Assembly (NCBI GenBank): GCA_964428895.1
Contig: CAYRZU010000086.1
Location: 1-12,398, forward strand
Reading direction: 5' to 3'
DNA: 12,398 nt
DNA from: HyVt-337 sp964428895
Lineage (GTDB): Bacteria; Planctomycetota; Phycisphaerae; SM23-33
The notes under the pieces are model-generated. The model worked only from the letters and a program-made list of their open reading frames with translations, made no database searches and was not told the DNA's origin. Position numbers and translations under genes: made by a program. Numbering within the stretch: the stretch's first letter is position 1; every line of letters starts with the position of its first letter. This document shows positions 1 through 5,632 of the stretch, piece after piece.

Positions 1-25
1 CGCTGGTGCGAGCGCTGTTTGGTGG

Positions 26-59
26 CGTCGTAAGTGGCGTATCTGCGTAGGTTACGACG
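26..59 (+). other. RNA hairpin upstream of the tRNA 3' half
   Basis: CGTCGTAA (26-33) pairs perfectly with TTACGACG (52-59) around an 18-base loop. A smaller CGCT/AGCG hairpin (1-4 with 11-14) lies before it. Stacked hairpins directly ahead of a tRNA 3' exon would fit the 3' domain of a self-splicing intron, for example a P9-type helix. The conserved group I core is not visible in the window, so the identity is open. Confidence 0.3.
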
Positions 60-75
60 GGCGTCTCGCTGCTCG

Positions 76-114
76 ACACGCAGGAGGTCACTGGTTCAAG
101 TCCAGTACGGCCCA
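76..114 (+). tRNA. 3' half of a tRNA (partial or interrupted gene)
   Basis: Positions 90-106 form a standard T arm (stem ACTGG/CCAGT, seven-base loop TTCAAGT). They are preceded by a five-base variable loop AGGTC (85-89) and a possible anticodon 3' stem GCAGG (80-84). They are followed by the acceptor 3' strand ACGGCCC (107-113) and discriminator A114; CCA is not encoded (TCA follows). The expected acceptor 5' strand GGGCCGT and a D arm are absent from the preceding bases of the window. The gene is therefore either interrupted, with an intron ending near G75 and its 5' exon left of the window, or a tRNA-like remnant. If the exon starts at A76, the anticodon would be NAC, read as Val(UAC) if the missing base is U; this is inference. 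The strong terminator just downstream supports a transcribed RNA gene. Confidence 0.5.
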
Positions 115-134
115 TCAATGTGATTCGTCGTGAG

Positions 135-172
135 ATCCTCCGGACCGAAAGGCCCGGAGGATTGTTTTATTT
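135..172 (+). terminator. Intrinsic terminator after the tRNA-like gene
   Basis: ATCCTCCGG (135-143) pairs with CCGGAGGAT (154-162). Inside are an A-C mismatch and two further G-C pairs closed by a GAAA tetraloop (147-150). The T-rich tail TTGTTTTATTT follows at 162-172. This is a textbook Rho-independent terminator for the RNA gene at the left edge. Confidence 0.9.
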
Positions 173-199
173 GGGGTAGACCCATGAGCTGGCCCGCCC

Positions 200-227
200 T
201 TGAATCTCTCCTGGCGCGCGTTAGAAT
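200..227 (+). promoter_or_regulatory. Candidate sigma-70 promoter for the SUMF1-like gene
   Basis: TTGAAT (200-205) and TAGAAT (222-227) are separated by 16 bases. The -10 box matches the consensus at five of six positions and the -35 box at four. It lies after the tRNA terminator and about 50 bases before the start codon, which is where a promoter is expected. It is predicted by eye only. Confidence 0.45.
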
Positions 228-278
228 CATCTCATCGGAGTCAACAGGGGCGGGGAGCCTCCGGGAAGGAGAGAGAGG

Positions 279-1319
279 ATGAAACGGGCAATCATCTCAG
301 TAATGGCAGTTCTTGTATGCGGGGTCGTCGCTCACGCCGGCACCCGGGCTGACTTGTCAGGGGACGGGGTCGTCGATTTCCAGACCACCATGGACCTGCC
401 GCTCATGCGGGTTGGGGATGTGGGCAACGCGCCTTACACCAACGCCCACGGTACGCACGGGAGCGTCAGCTACGAGTACCTGATGGGCAAGTTCGAGGTG
501 ACGGCTGGCCAGTACGCGGAATTCCTCAATGCCGTGGCGGCCAGTGATCCTTATGCGCTCTACAGCGATTGGATGGCCACCCACGAGAACGGATGTCGCA
601 TTCAACGGTCCGGTGCGGACGGCAGCTATAGCTACTCGGTCGCTGCTGACTGGGCTGACCGACCGGTCAACATGGTCCGGTGGGACGACGCGGTCCGGTT
701 CACCAACTGGCTGACCAACGGCATGCCCACGGGCGCCTGCGACGACTCGACCACGGAGGATGGCTCGTACTCCCTTCACGGGACCACGGACCTGGACGAC
801 TTGTTGACCATTACGCGGAATCCGGGGACCGGCTTCTTCTTGCCGACGGTGGACGAGTGGGCCAAAGCCGCCTACTACGACCCCGGCACGGCGGCCTACT
901 TCGACTTTCCCACCAGCAGCAACGTGACGCCCGACAATGATATCGTCGAGCCCGATCCCGGAAACAACTCCAGCTACTACGCCGGAGGCCGGCCTGACGA
1001 TCCGTACCCGACGACCGAAGTGGGAGAATACGAGAACTCCGCCAGCCCCTACGGCACCTACGATCAGGGCGGCAACGTGTGGGAGTTCACGGACGTCGAG
1101 GTACCGAGCACGAGCGCTGATGGGTACTTCGTTTGCGGCGGGAGTTGGACCCATCTCGACGCCACCTGGGCGCAAGAGGCAGAGGAAATCGGCGGGTGGT
1201 ACTTCGAGATCCAACGGGCCGGGGATCTCCACGGCTTCCGAGTGTCCTACGTCCCCGAGCCGGCGGCGATGACCTTGCTCAGCCTGGGCGGCTTGGCGCT
1301 GCTGAAACGAAGGAAGTAG
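279..1319 (+). CDS. Secreted SUMF1/FGE-like domain protein with PEP-CTERM tail
   Basis: This 346-residue exported protein has a formylglycine-generating-enzyme-like (C-type-lectin-related) fold. The start is set by AAGGAG at 266-271, seven bases before ATG. Residues 1-20 are a signal peptide ending AHA. Family landmarks in order are KFEVTAGQYAEFLN (71-84), VRWDDAVRFTNWL (133-145), FLPTVDEWAKAAYYD (187-201), GGNVWEF (264-270), GGSW (287-290) and HGFRV (318-322). The C-terminus VPEP (325-328), a hydrophobic stretch and KRRK form a PEP-CTERM sorting signal for exosortase processing. The paired catalytic cysteines that true FGE enzymes carry after the GGSW motif are missing, so a binding or structural role is likelier than sulfatase activation. 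A calcium-loop-like DLSGDGVVD sits at 25-33. The gene stands alone between a promoter and a terminator. The fold call is firm; the role is unknown. Confidence 0.88.
   Translation: MKRAIISVMAVLVCGVVAHAGTRADLSGDGVVDFQTTMDLPLMRVGDVGNAPYTNAHGTHGSVSYEYLMGKFEVTAGQYAEFLNAVAASDPYALYSDWMATHENGCRIQRSGADGSYSYSVAADWADRPVNMVRWDDAVRFTNWLTNGMPTGACDDSTTEDGSYSLHGTTDLDDLLTITRNPGTGFFLPTVDEWAKAAYYDPGTAAYFDFPTSSNVTPDNDIVEPDPGNNSSYYAGGRPDDPYPTTEVGEYENSASPYGTYDQGGNVWEFTDVEVPSTSADGYFVCGGSWTHLDATWAQEAEEIGGWYFEIQRAGDLHGFRVSYVPEPAAMTLLSLGGLALLKRRK
1251..1309 (+). repeat. Exact 59-nt repeat, copy 1 (PEP-CTERM tail)
   Basis: This stretch is identical base for base to 2800-2858. Both copies encode the VPEP motif and the hydrophobic segment at the ends of two otherwise unrelated proteins, in the same reading frame. 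Identity stops at 1250/2799 on the left and 1310/2859 on the right. Confidence 0.95.
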
Positions 1320-1335
1320 TCACAGCGACCGAATG

Positions 1336-1370
1336 AGAGCGGTGGCCCTGAGGCTGCCGCTCTTTCTCTG
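1336..1370 (+). terminator. Intrinsic terminator after the SUMF1-like gene
   Basis: A 12-pair stem (1336-1347 with 1352-1363, two G-U wobbles) closes a CTGA loop and runs into TTTCTCT. It begins 16 bases after the TAG stop and would separate this gene from the propeller gene downstream. Confidence 0.75.
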
Positions 1371-1417
1371 CGCGGGTCCCGTTACCTGACGAACCGCTCC
1401 ATCACGGGATCGTTCCA

Positions 1418-1466
1418 TTGACGGCTTGGGGGAAAATCTTGACAATCCCCAGCTGCGCGGTAGGCT
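1418..1466 (+). promoter_or_regulatory. Candidate promoter(s) for the RCC1-like gene
   Basis: Two overlapping possibilities are seen: TTGACG (1418-1423) with GACAAT (1441-1446) at 17-base spacing, and a perfect TTGACA (1439-1444) with a poor TAGGCT (1461-1466) at 16 bases. Either would give a leader of roughly 80-100 bases. Neither -10 box is strong. Confidence 0.3.
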
Positions 1467-1554
1467 CACTGCTGGCCGGAAAGGGGCCGCGCCAACGCAC
1501 CTCACGTCAAGGAAGAACAGGGAATCGGGCTTCGGCCTAGCAGGAGAGATGACA

Positions 1555-2868
1555 ATGAAGACCAAGTTCTCGGCAATGTGCACGCTGGTAACGCTGCTGG
1601 CCTTCGGTTCAGCCGCTGGCGGGGCACGAATCGTTTCCTGGGGGGCGAACGATCATGACCAGGTCAGCGACACACCCACTGGCCCGGACTACCAGACCGT
1701 TGCGGGGGGACGCTGGCACGGCCTGGCTCTGGCGGCTGACGGGTCCATCGTTGGCTGGGGGCGGGACAACTCCGACCAGGCCAGCGGAGCCCCGGCCGGT
1801 ACGGGCCACCAAGCTATTGCGGCGGGCGAACTCCACAGCATGGCCCTGGCAGCTGATGGGTCCATCGTCGGCTGGGGGTATGGTGGCGGCAACCTCAGCG
1901 ACATACCCACCGGCGCGGGCTACCAGGCTATTGCGGCGGGCGACTGGCACAGCCTGGCCCTGGCGGGGGACGGGTCCATCGTTAGCTGGGGAGCTGACGG
2001 GAATAACCAGGTCAGCGGCACGCCTACCGGCACGGGTCACCAGGCCATTGCGGGGGGGAGCTACCATAACCTGGCCCTGGCGGCTGACGGGTCCATCGTC
2101 GGCTGGGGATGGGACTGGTATGACCAGATCAGCGGCGCACCGGCCGGCACGGGCTACCAGGCCGTTGCGGCGGGCGACATACACAGCCTGGCCCTGACGG
2201 CTGACGGGTCCATCGTCGGCTGGGGAGACGACTACTGGGGTCAGGTCAGCGGCGCCCCGGCCGGTACGGGCTACCAGGCCATTGCGGCGGGCAGGTGGCA
2301 CAGCTTAGCCCTGGCGGCTGACGGGACCATCGTCAGCTGGGGGTATGACGTCGATAACCAAGTCAGCCACACACCTGCCGGCACGGGCTACCAGGCCATT
2401 GCGGGTGGGGGCGACTACAGCCTCGCCCTGGCCCCACTGGGCGACTTCGATCAAGACGGCGACGTCGACGTCGACGACATCGACACGTTGATCGACAACG
2501 CCGGCAACCCCGCCTACGATCTCGACGGAGACGGCGCCACCGACGACGATGACCTGATTGTCCTCGTCGAGGATTTGGTGGAATGGTCCGGCCCGGGCGG
2601 CGAAAGCGGTGTCGGCACATCGATTGGCGACGTGAACCTGGACGGTGTCGTCAATGCGACCGACCTGATCATCATGCAGACGTTCTATGGCAGTTCCGGC
2701 CTTGGCTGGTCGGCGGGCAACTCGAACGTCGACGACGTGATCAATGCTACGGACCTACAATTGTTGCAGGCGGCCTACGGCTTCGCGGCGAACGGTCAGG
2801 TCCCCGAGCCGGCGGCGATGACCTTGCTCAGCCTGGGCGGCTTGGCGCTGCTGAAACGGAAGAAGTAA
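1555..2868 (+). CDS. Secreted seven-repeat RCC1-like propeller with dockerin-like loops and PEP-CTERM tail
   Basis: The start chosen is ATG 1555, eight bases after AGGAG (1542-1546); an in-frame ATG at 1549 is too close to it and the frame is open further upstream to 1426. The product is 437 residues. Residues 1 to about 24 form a signal peptide. Residues 26-297 are seven tandem repeats of 39 residues (one has 38), each with the RCC1 hallmark HSLALAADGSIVGWG and a linker like APAGTGYQAIAAG. Seven repeats suggest a closed seven-bladed beta-propeller, although 39 residues is shorter than the usual 50-60 of RCC1 blades. Next come dockerin-like calcium loops: DFDQDGDVDVDD, DLDGDGATDDDD, DVNLDGVVNATD and NSNVDDVINATD. 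The protein ends in VPEP, a hydrophobic span and KRKK (PEP-CTERM). It is likely a surface-displayed binding protein; the ligand is unknown. Confidence 0.88.
   Translation: MKTKFSAMCTLVTLLAFGSAAGGARIVSWGANDHDQVSDTPTGPDYQTVAGGRWHGLALAADGSIVGWGRDNSDQASGAPAGTGHQAIAAGELHSMALAADGSIVGWGYGGGNLSDIPTGAGYQAIAAGDWHSLALAGDGSIVSWGADGNNQVSGTPTGTGHQAIAGGSYHNLALAADGSIVGWGWDWYDQISGAPAGTGYQAVAAGDIHSLALTADGSIVGWGDDYWGQVSGAPAGTGYQAIAAGRWHSLALAADGTIVSWGYDVDNQVSHTPAGTGYQAIAGGGDYSLALAPLGDFDQDGDVDVDDIDTLIDNAGNPAYDLDGDGATDDDDLIVLVEDLVEWSGPGGESGVGTSIGDVNLDGVVNATDLIIMQTFYGSSGLGWSAGNSNVDDVINATDLQLLQAAYGFAANGQVPEPAAMTLLSLGGLALLKRKK
1630..2445 (+). repeat. Tandem 117-bp coding repeats (seven copies)
   Basis: Units start at 1630, 1747, 1864, 1978, 2095, 2212 and 2329. 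All are 117 bp except the third, which is 114 bp. Blocks coding for HSLALAADGSIVGWG and GTGYQAIAAG are nearly identical at DNA level, while the five or six residues after each WG vary. Such an array can gain or lose units by slippage or recombination. Confidence 0.9.
2800..2858 (+). repeat. Exact 59-nt repeat, copy 2 (PEP-CTERM tail)
   Basis: Second copy of the stretch at 1251-1309, here ending the RCC1-like gene. The two other PEP-CTERM tails in the window (minus strand, near 2944 and 4328) differ in sequence, so this identity is specific to the plus-strand pair. Confidence 0.95.
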
Positions 2869-2885
2869 CCCCAAGACACCAACAA

Positions 2886-2922
2886 ACCGGGCGGCGGCCT
2901 TCGGGCGGTCGCCCGGTGTCTT
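2886..2922. terminator. Bidirectional terminator between convergent genes
   Basis: ACCGGGCG (2886-2893) pairs with CGCCCGGT (2910-2917). Inside, after a small interior loop, GCC/GGC closes a TTCG tetraloop (2900-2903). The plus side has only a weak T run (GTCTTG), while the minus side continues into TTTGTT. It lies between the stop of the RCC1-like gene and the stop of the convergent propeller gene, so it plausibly serves both. Confidence 0.7.
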
Positions 2923-2943
2923 GCGCGGGCGATGTATCGGCCG

Positions 2944-4260
2944 CTACCGCTTCAGCAGCGGCAGACAAGCGCCGATGGCTAGCAGGCCCATGGTCAGCGG
3001 CTCGGGGACGGGGGCGGCGACGTAGCCGAAGTCGGCTTTGAGGATCTGCAGGTCGGTCAGGTCGGCCAGGCCGTCGCAGTTGCCGTCGCCTTGGGCCCAG
3101 CCCAGGCCGCTCTGGCCGAAGTAGGCCTTGGTGATCTGCAGGTCGGTGACGTTGACCTGACCGTCGAGGTTCCAATCCCCTCGCCGCGTGCCGACGCCGG
3201 AGTTCACGCCGTCGGACCATTCCACCAACGTTTCGATCAGCACGGTCTGGTCGTCCAGGTCCACGTCGGCGTCGCCGTCGAGGTCGTAGGGGTCCGGGGC
3301 ACCGCCGATATTGGCGCAGAGTAGGTCGATGTCGTCGGCGTCGACGTCGCCGTCTTGATCGAAATCGCCCGGGCTGATGCGCTCGTAGTAGTAGATCGGC
3401 TGGTAGGAGTTCTCACTGACGGTGAAGTAGCCGTCGCCGTCGCTGTCGAAGGCGATGGCCTCACCTTGCGGCTCGGAGGCGATGGGCACGCTGACGGCCG
3501 ATCCGGCCAGGGCGTCCCAGACGCTCTCGCCGGGCCCGCGCGTCCACAGGGAGGCGCTGACGTAGCCGCGGACGAGGATCTCGTCGCCGTCGGGCGAAAT
3601 ATCTCCGCCGGTGGCCCATCCCCAGGGCAACTGGCCGAGGTAGTCCATGGTAATTGGGCTGGCCGACGACTGCGGGAAGGCGGCCCGATAGACCCGCGAT
3701 CGGCTCTCGCGTTTGGAGATCACGTAAAGGTCGCCGGTGAGCGGATCGACCATGAGCGTTTCGGCGTCGCGGGCGCCGTCGGGGTAAAGCAGCGTGAAGG
3801 TTTCGATCCCGCCCAGCCACACGTTGACCGGCGCCTGGTCGGGGTCGACGGCGGGCTCGAGCACACGATGGACTTGGATGGACGAGCGAACGGCGTTGTT
3901 GTCGCCGATGTCGCCGAGGTAGAGGTAGGAGTCGCCGGTGGAGGGGTCCGGGCCGAGGGTCATGTCTTCCCAGTCGGTGGCGCCGAGGCCGGACAGGTTG
4001 TAGACGCCCAGGTGATCGCCGGCCGTGTTCATGGCGAAGGCGCGGGCGGTGTCGCCCGAATCGTTGTGCACCCAAAGCACGCCGGGGTTGTCTACGCTGG
4101 CATCGAGGCCCGAGGCCTCGTTGATGGCCCCGGACTGAACCGTGCCGACCTGTACCGGCGGCAGGAAATCCTGGGCCCGGGCCACGCCGGTCGCCATCAG
4201 CAATCCCCACCCGACCACCAAGGCCGCGACCGGCATCGGATTTGCCCTGCGCAAGCTCAT
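2944..4260 (-). CDS. Secreted propeller-like protein with dockerin-like loops and PEP-CTERM tail
   Basis: The product is 438 residues. The start is supported by AGGAGG seven bases upstream (4268-4273). A signal peptide ends at about residue 29 (ARA-Q). Residues 35-295 are rich in beta-strand motifs: WVHNDSGD (63-70), DWEDMTLGPD (96-105), YLYLGDIGDN (112-121), DAETLMVDPLTGDLYVISKR (165-184) and GGDISPDGDEILVRGY (218-233). These look like blades of a beta-propeller of the NHL/SMP-30 kind, but no named family is recognised with confidence. Residues 298-413 carry the same dockerin-like calcium-loop module as the RCC1-like gene, and VPEP (418-421) opens the PEP-CTERM tail, which contains an unusual Cys at 432. 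It lies 67 bases downstream of the LamG gene on the same strand. The role is probably surface binding; an enzymatic role cannot be excluded. Confidence 0.82.
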   Translation of the reverse strand: MSLRRANPMPVAALVVGWGLLMATGVARAQDFLPPVQVGTVQSGAINEASGLDASVDNPGVLWVHNDSGDTARAFAMNTAGDHLGVYNLSGLGATDWEDMTLGPDPSTGDSYLYLGDIGDNNAVRSSIQVHRVLEPAVDPDQAPVNVWLGGIETFTLLYPDGARDAETLMVDPLTGDLYVISKRESRSRVYRAAFPQSSASPITMDYLGQLPWGWATGGDISPDGDEILVRGYVSASLWTRGPGESVWDALAGSAVSVPIASEPQGEAIAFDSDGDGYFTVSENSYQPIYYYERISPGDFDQDGDVDADDIDLLCANIGGAPDPYDLDGDADVDLDDQTVLIETLVEWSDGVNSGVGTRRGDWNLDGQVNVTDLQITKAYFGQSGLGWAQGDGNCDGLADLTDLQILKADFGYVAAPVPEPLTMGLLAIGACLPLLKR

Positions 4261-4281
4261 TGCCCGTCCTCCTACATGACA

Positions 4282-4290
4282 ATTCTAGCA
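4282..4290 (-). promoter_or_regulatory. Candidate extended -10 promoter for the propeller-like gene
   Basis: On the minus strand TGCTAGAAT (4290-4282) combines a TGn extension with a five-of-six -10 box, 21 bases before the start codon. No -35 box is evident in the G+C-rich sequence above it. It would allow transcription independent of the LamG gene upstream. Confidence 0.35.
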
Positions 4291-4327
4291 CGCTCGCCTC
4301 GCCGGGCCGCCCGCCCTTTGACGGCCC

Positions 4328-5557
4328 CTATGACTTGCGGCGCCGCAGCAATCCCCAGTCGGCCGCGCTTGCCAGCAGAGCGCTCGTCATCGGTTCAGGC
4401 ACGACCGTTGCGACCAGGCCGAAGTTGGCCTTGAGCAGTTGCAGATCGGTGGCGTTGACGACCGCGTCGGTGTTGGCGTTGCCGTCGGCATAGCCGCCCG
4501 CGAGGCCGAAGCCGCCACGCATCACTTGCAGGTCGGTGGCGTTGACGATGCCGTCGAGGTTGAAGTCGCCGATGACCGTGCCGGCGCCATCGGGGGCGCC
4601 GTCGCCGTCGGTATCGATCTCCATGAGCGTCTCGATCAGATGCATCCAATCGTCGTCATCGGCGTCGCCGTCGCGGTCGAGGTCGTAGGCGGCGCTGCCC
4701 AGGTTGGCCCGGAGGATGTCGGCATCGTCGGCGTCGACGTCGCCGTCGTCATCCAGGTCGCCGTCGGCGTTGAGGACGGACTGGTAGTCGTCGGCGATCT
4801 CGGTTGCGGTCAGTGTGCGATCGTAGACGAGTACCTCGTCGATTGCCCCTGAGAAGGTGTCGGGCGTTTCGGCGACGCTCAGAAAGCCTCGCCCGATCCA
4901 GACTTCATCCTGTACGGAGATGTCGTCCAGGAACTCCGGGCTGGACGCGTCGGCGAAGTTGTAATGACGGTCCGTGAGTTCTTGGCCGTCGAGATATCCG
5001 GTGTTTCCGGTCGGGCCGACCACCACGGCGAAGTGGTGCCGCTGGTCGACCGTCAGGTCGATGTCCGTGTCAAAGCACAGGGAAGGTTCGGACTGCTGGT
5101 CGTCGCGGAAGCTGGTCCAGTACAGCCTGGTGTCTCCAGGCCAGAAGTGGCCGATCTCCATGATGGCGCTGGTTTGACCTTGCCCGCCGACACCGTCGCC
5201 CAGGTAGAACACCGGATAGATCTCGCCGGCGCCGGGCAGAGCGTCGAACTTGAACCACGCCGAGATCGTCCCCTGGCCCAGATTACCCAAGGCCGTGGGA
5301 AATCCTCCGACCGCGTCGGTCACGCGGACGTAGTCGTTGTCACCGTCCAGGGCCAAGCCGTTGCCCAAGACGCCTTCACCAAAGCCCGCGCCGTTGATGA
5401 TCTCGCCGTCAAGTGAGTTGGGCCCGGCGTCGTCGGCCGAGCCGTCGAACGCCCAGTGGGCGACCAAACCGTTGGGGTTGGCGGCCAGGGCCGCAAGGGG
5501 CGTCATCCACACCACCAGCAAGCACAATCCGAGAGGGCGGGAGATGATTCGCAGCAT
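4328..5557 (-). CDS. Secreted LamG-like lectin-domain protein with dockerin-like loops and PEP-CTERM tail
   Basis: The start is ATG 5557, seven bases after GGAGG (complement of 5565-5569), giving 409 residues. The frame is open 13 codons further up, but without a ribosome site. A signal peptide ends at about residue 26 (LAALAA). Residues 30-262 match the LamG/concanavalin-like jellyroll: LVAHWAFDGSADDAGPN (31-47), GNGLALDGDNDYVRV (65-79), TISAWFKFD (97-105) and FSGAIDEVLVYDRTLTATEI (235-254). This fold usually binds carbohydrate. Residues 265-380 are dockerin-like loops (DDDGDVDADD, DLDRDGDADD, DFNLDGIVNATD, NTDAVVNATD). VPEP at 386-389 starts a PEP-CTERM tail whose hydrophobic span is broken by Asp400. 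It follows the GH127 gene by 75 bases on the same strand and may be co-transcribed, which would suit a glycan-binding partner. Confidence 0.87.
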   Translation of the reverse strand: MLRIISRPLGLCLLVVWMTPLAALAANPNGLVAHWAFDGSADDAGPNSLDGEIINGAGFGEGVLGNGLALDGDNDYVRVTDAVGGFPTALGNLGQGTISAWFKFDALPGAGEIYPVFYLGDGVGGQGQTSAIMEIGHFWPGDTRLYWTSFRDDQQSEPSLCFDTDIDLTVDQRHHFAVVVGPTGNTGYLDGQELTDRHYNFADASSPEFLDDISVQDEVWIGRGFLSVAETPDTFSGAIDEVLVYDRTLTATEIADDYQSVLNADGDLDDDGDVDADDADILRANLGSAAYDLDRDGDADDDDWMHLIETLMEIDTDGDGAPDGAGTVIGDFNLDGIVNATDLQVMRGGFGLAGGYADGNANTDAVVNATDLQLLKANFGLVATVVPEPMTSALLASAADWGLLRRRKS

Positions 5558-5632
5558 TGAAAGGCCTCCAGAAGCTCTGACGAAGCGTCTCGTCAAGCGT
5601 CAATGATACCGCTGGAACGCCAATCGGACAAG

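Noticed and set aside
107..113. Complete tRNA ending at 114
   Set aside because: No seven-base GGGCCGT partner at the required distance; the best candidate, GGGCGT at 59-64, lacks a base and leaves no room for a D arm.
1630..2445. Regular repeats considered as a CRISPR or satellite array
   Set aside because: Period of 117 bp, in frame, with codon-level variation and a clear RCC1-like protein pattern.
3355..4434. 359-codon plus-strand open frame opposite the propeller-like gene
   Set aside because: Spans two minus-strand genes and their intergenic gap and has a low-complexity Val/Asp/Gly composition produced by antisense GTCG repeats.
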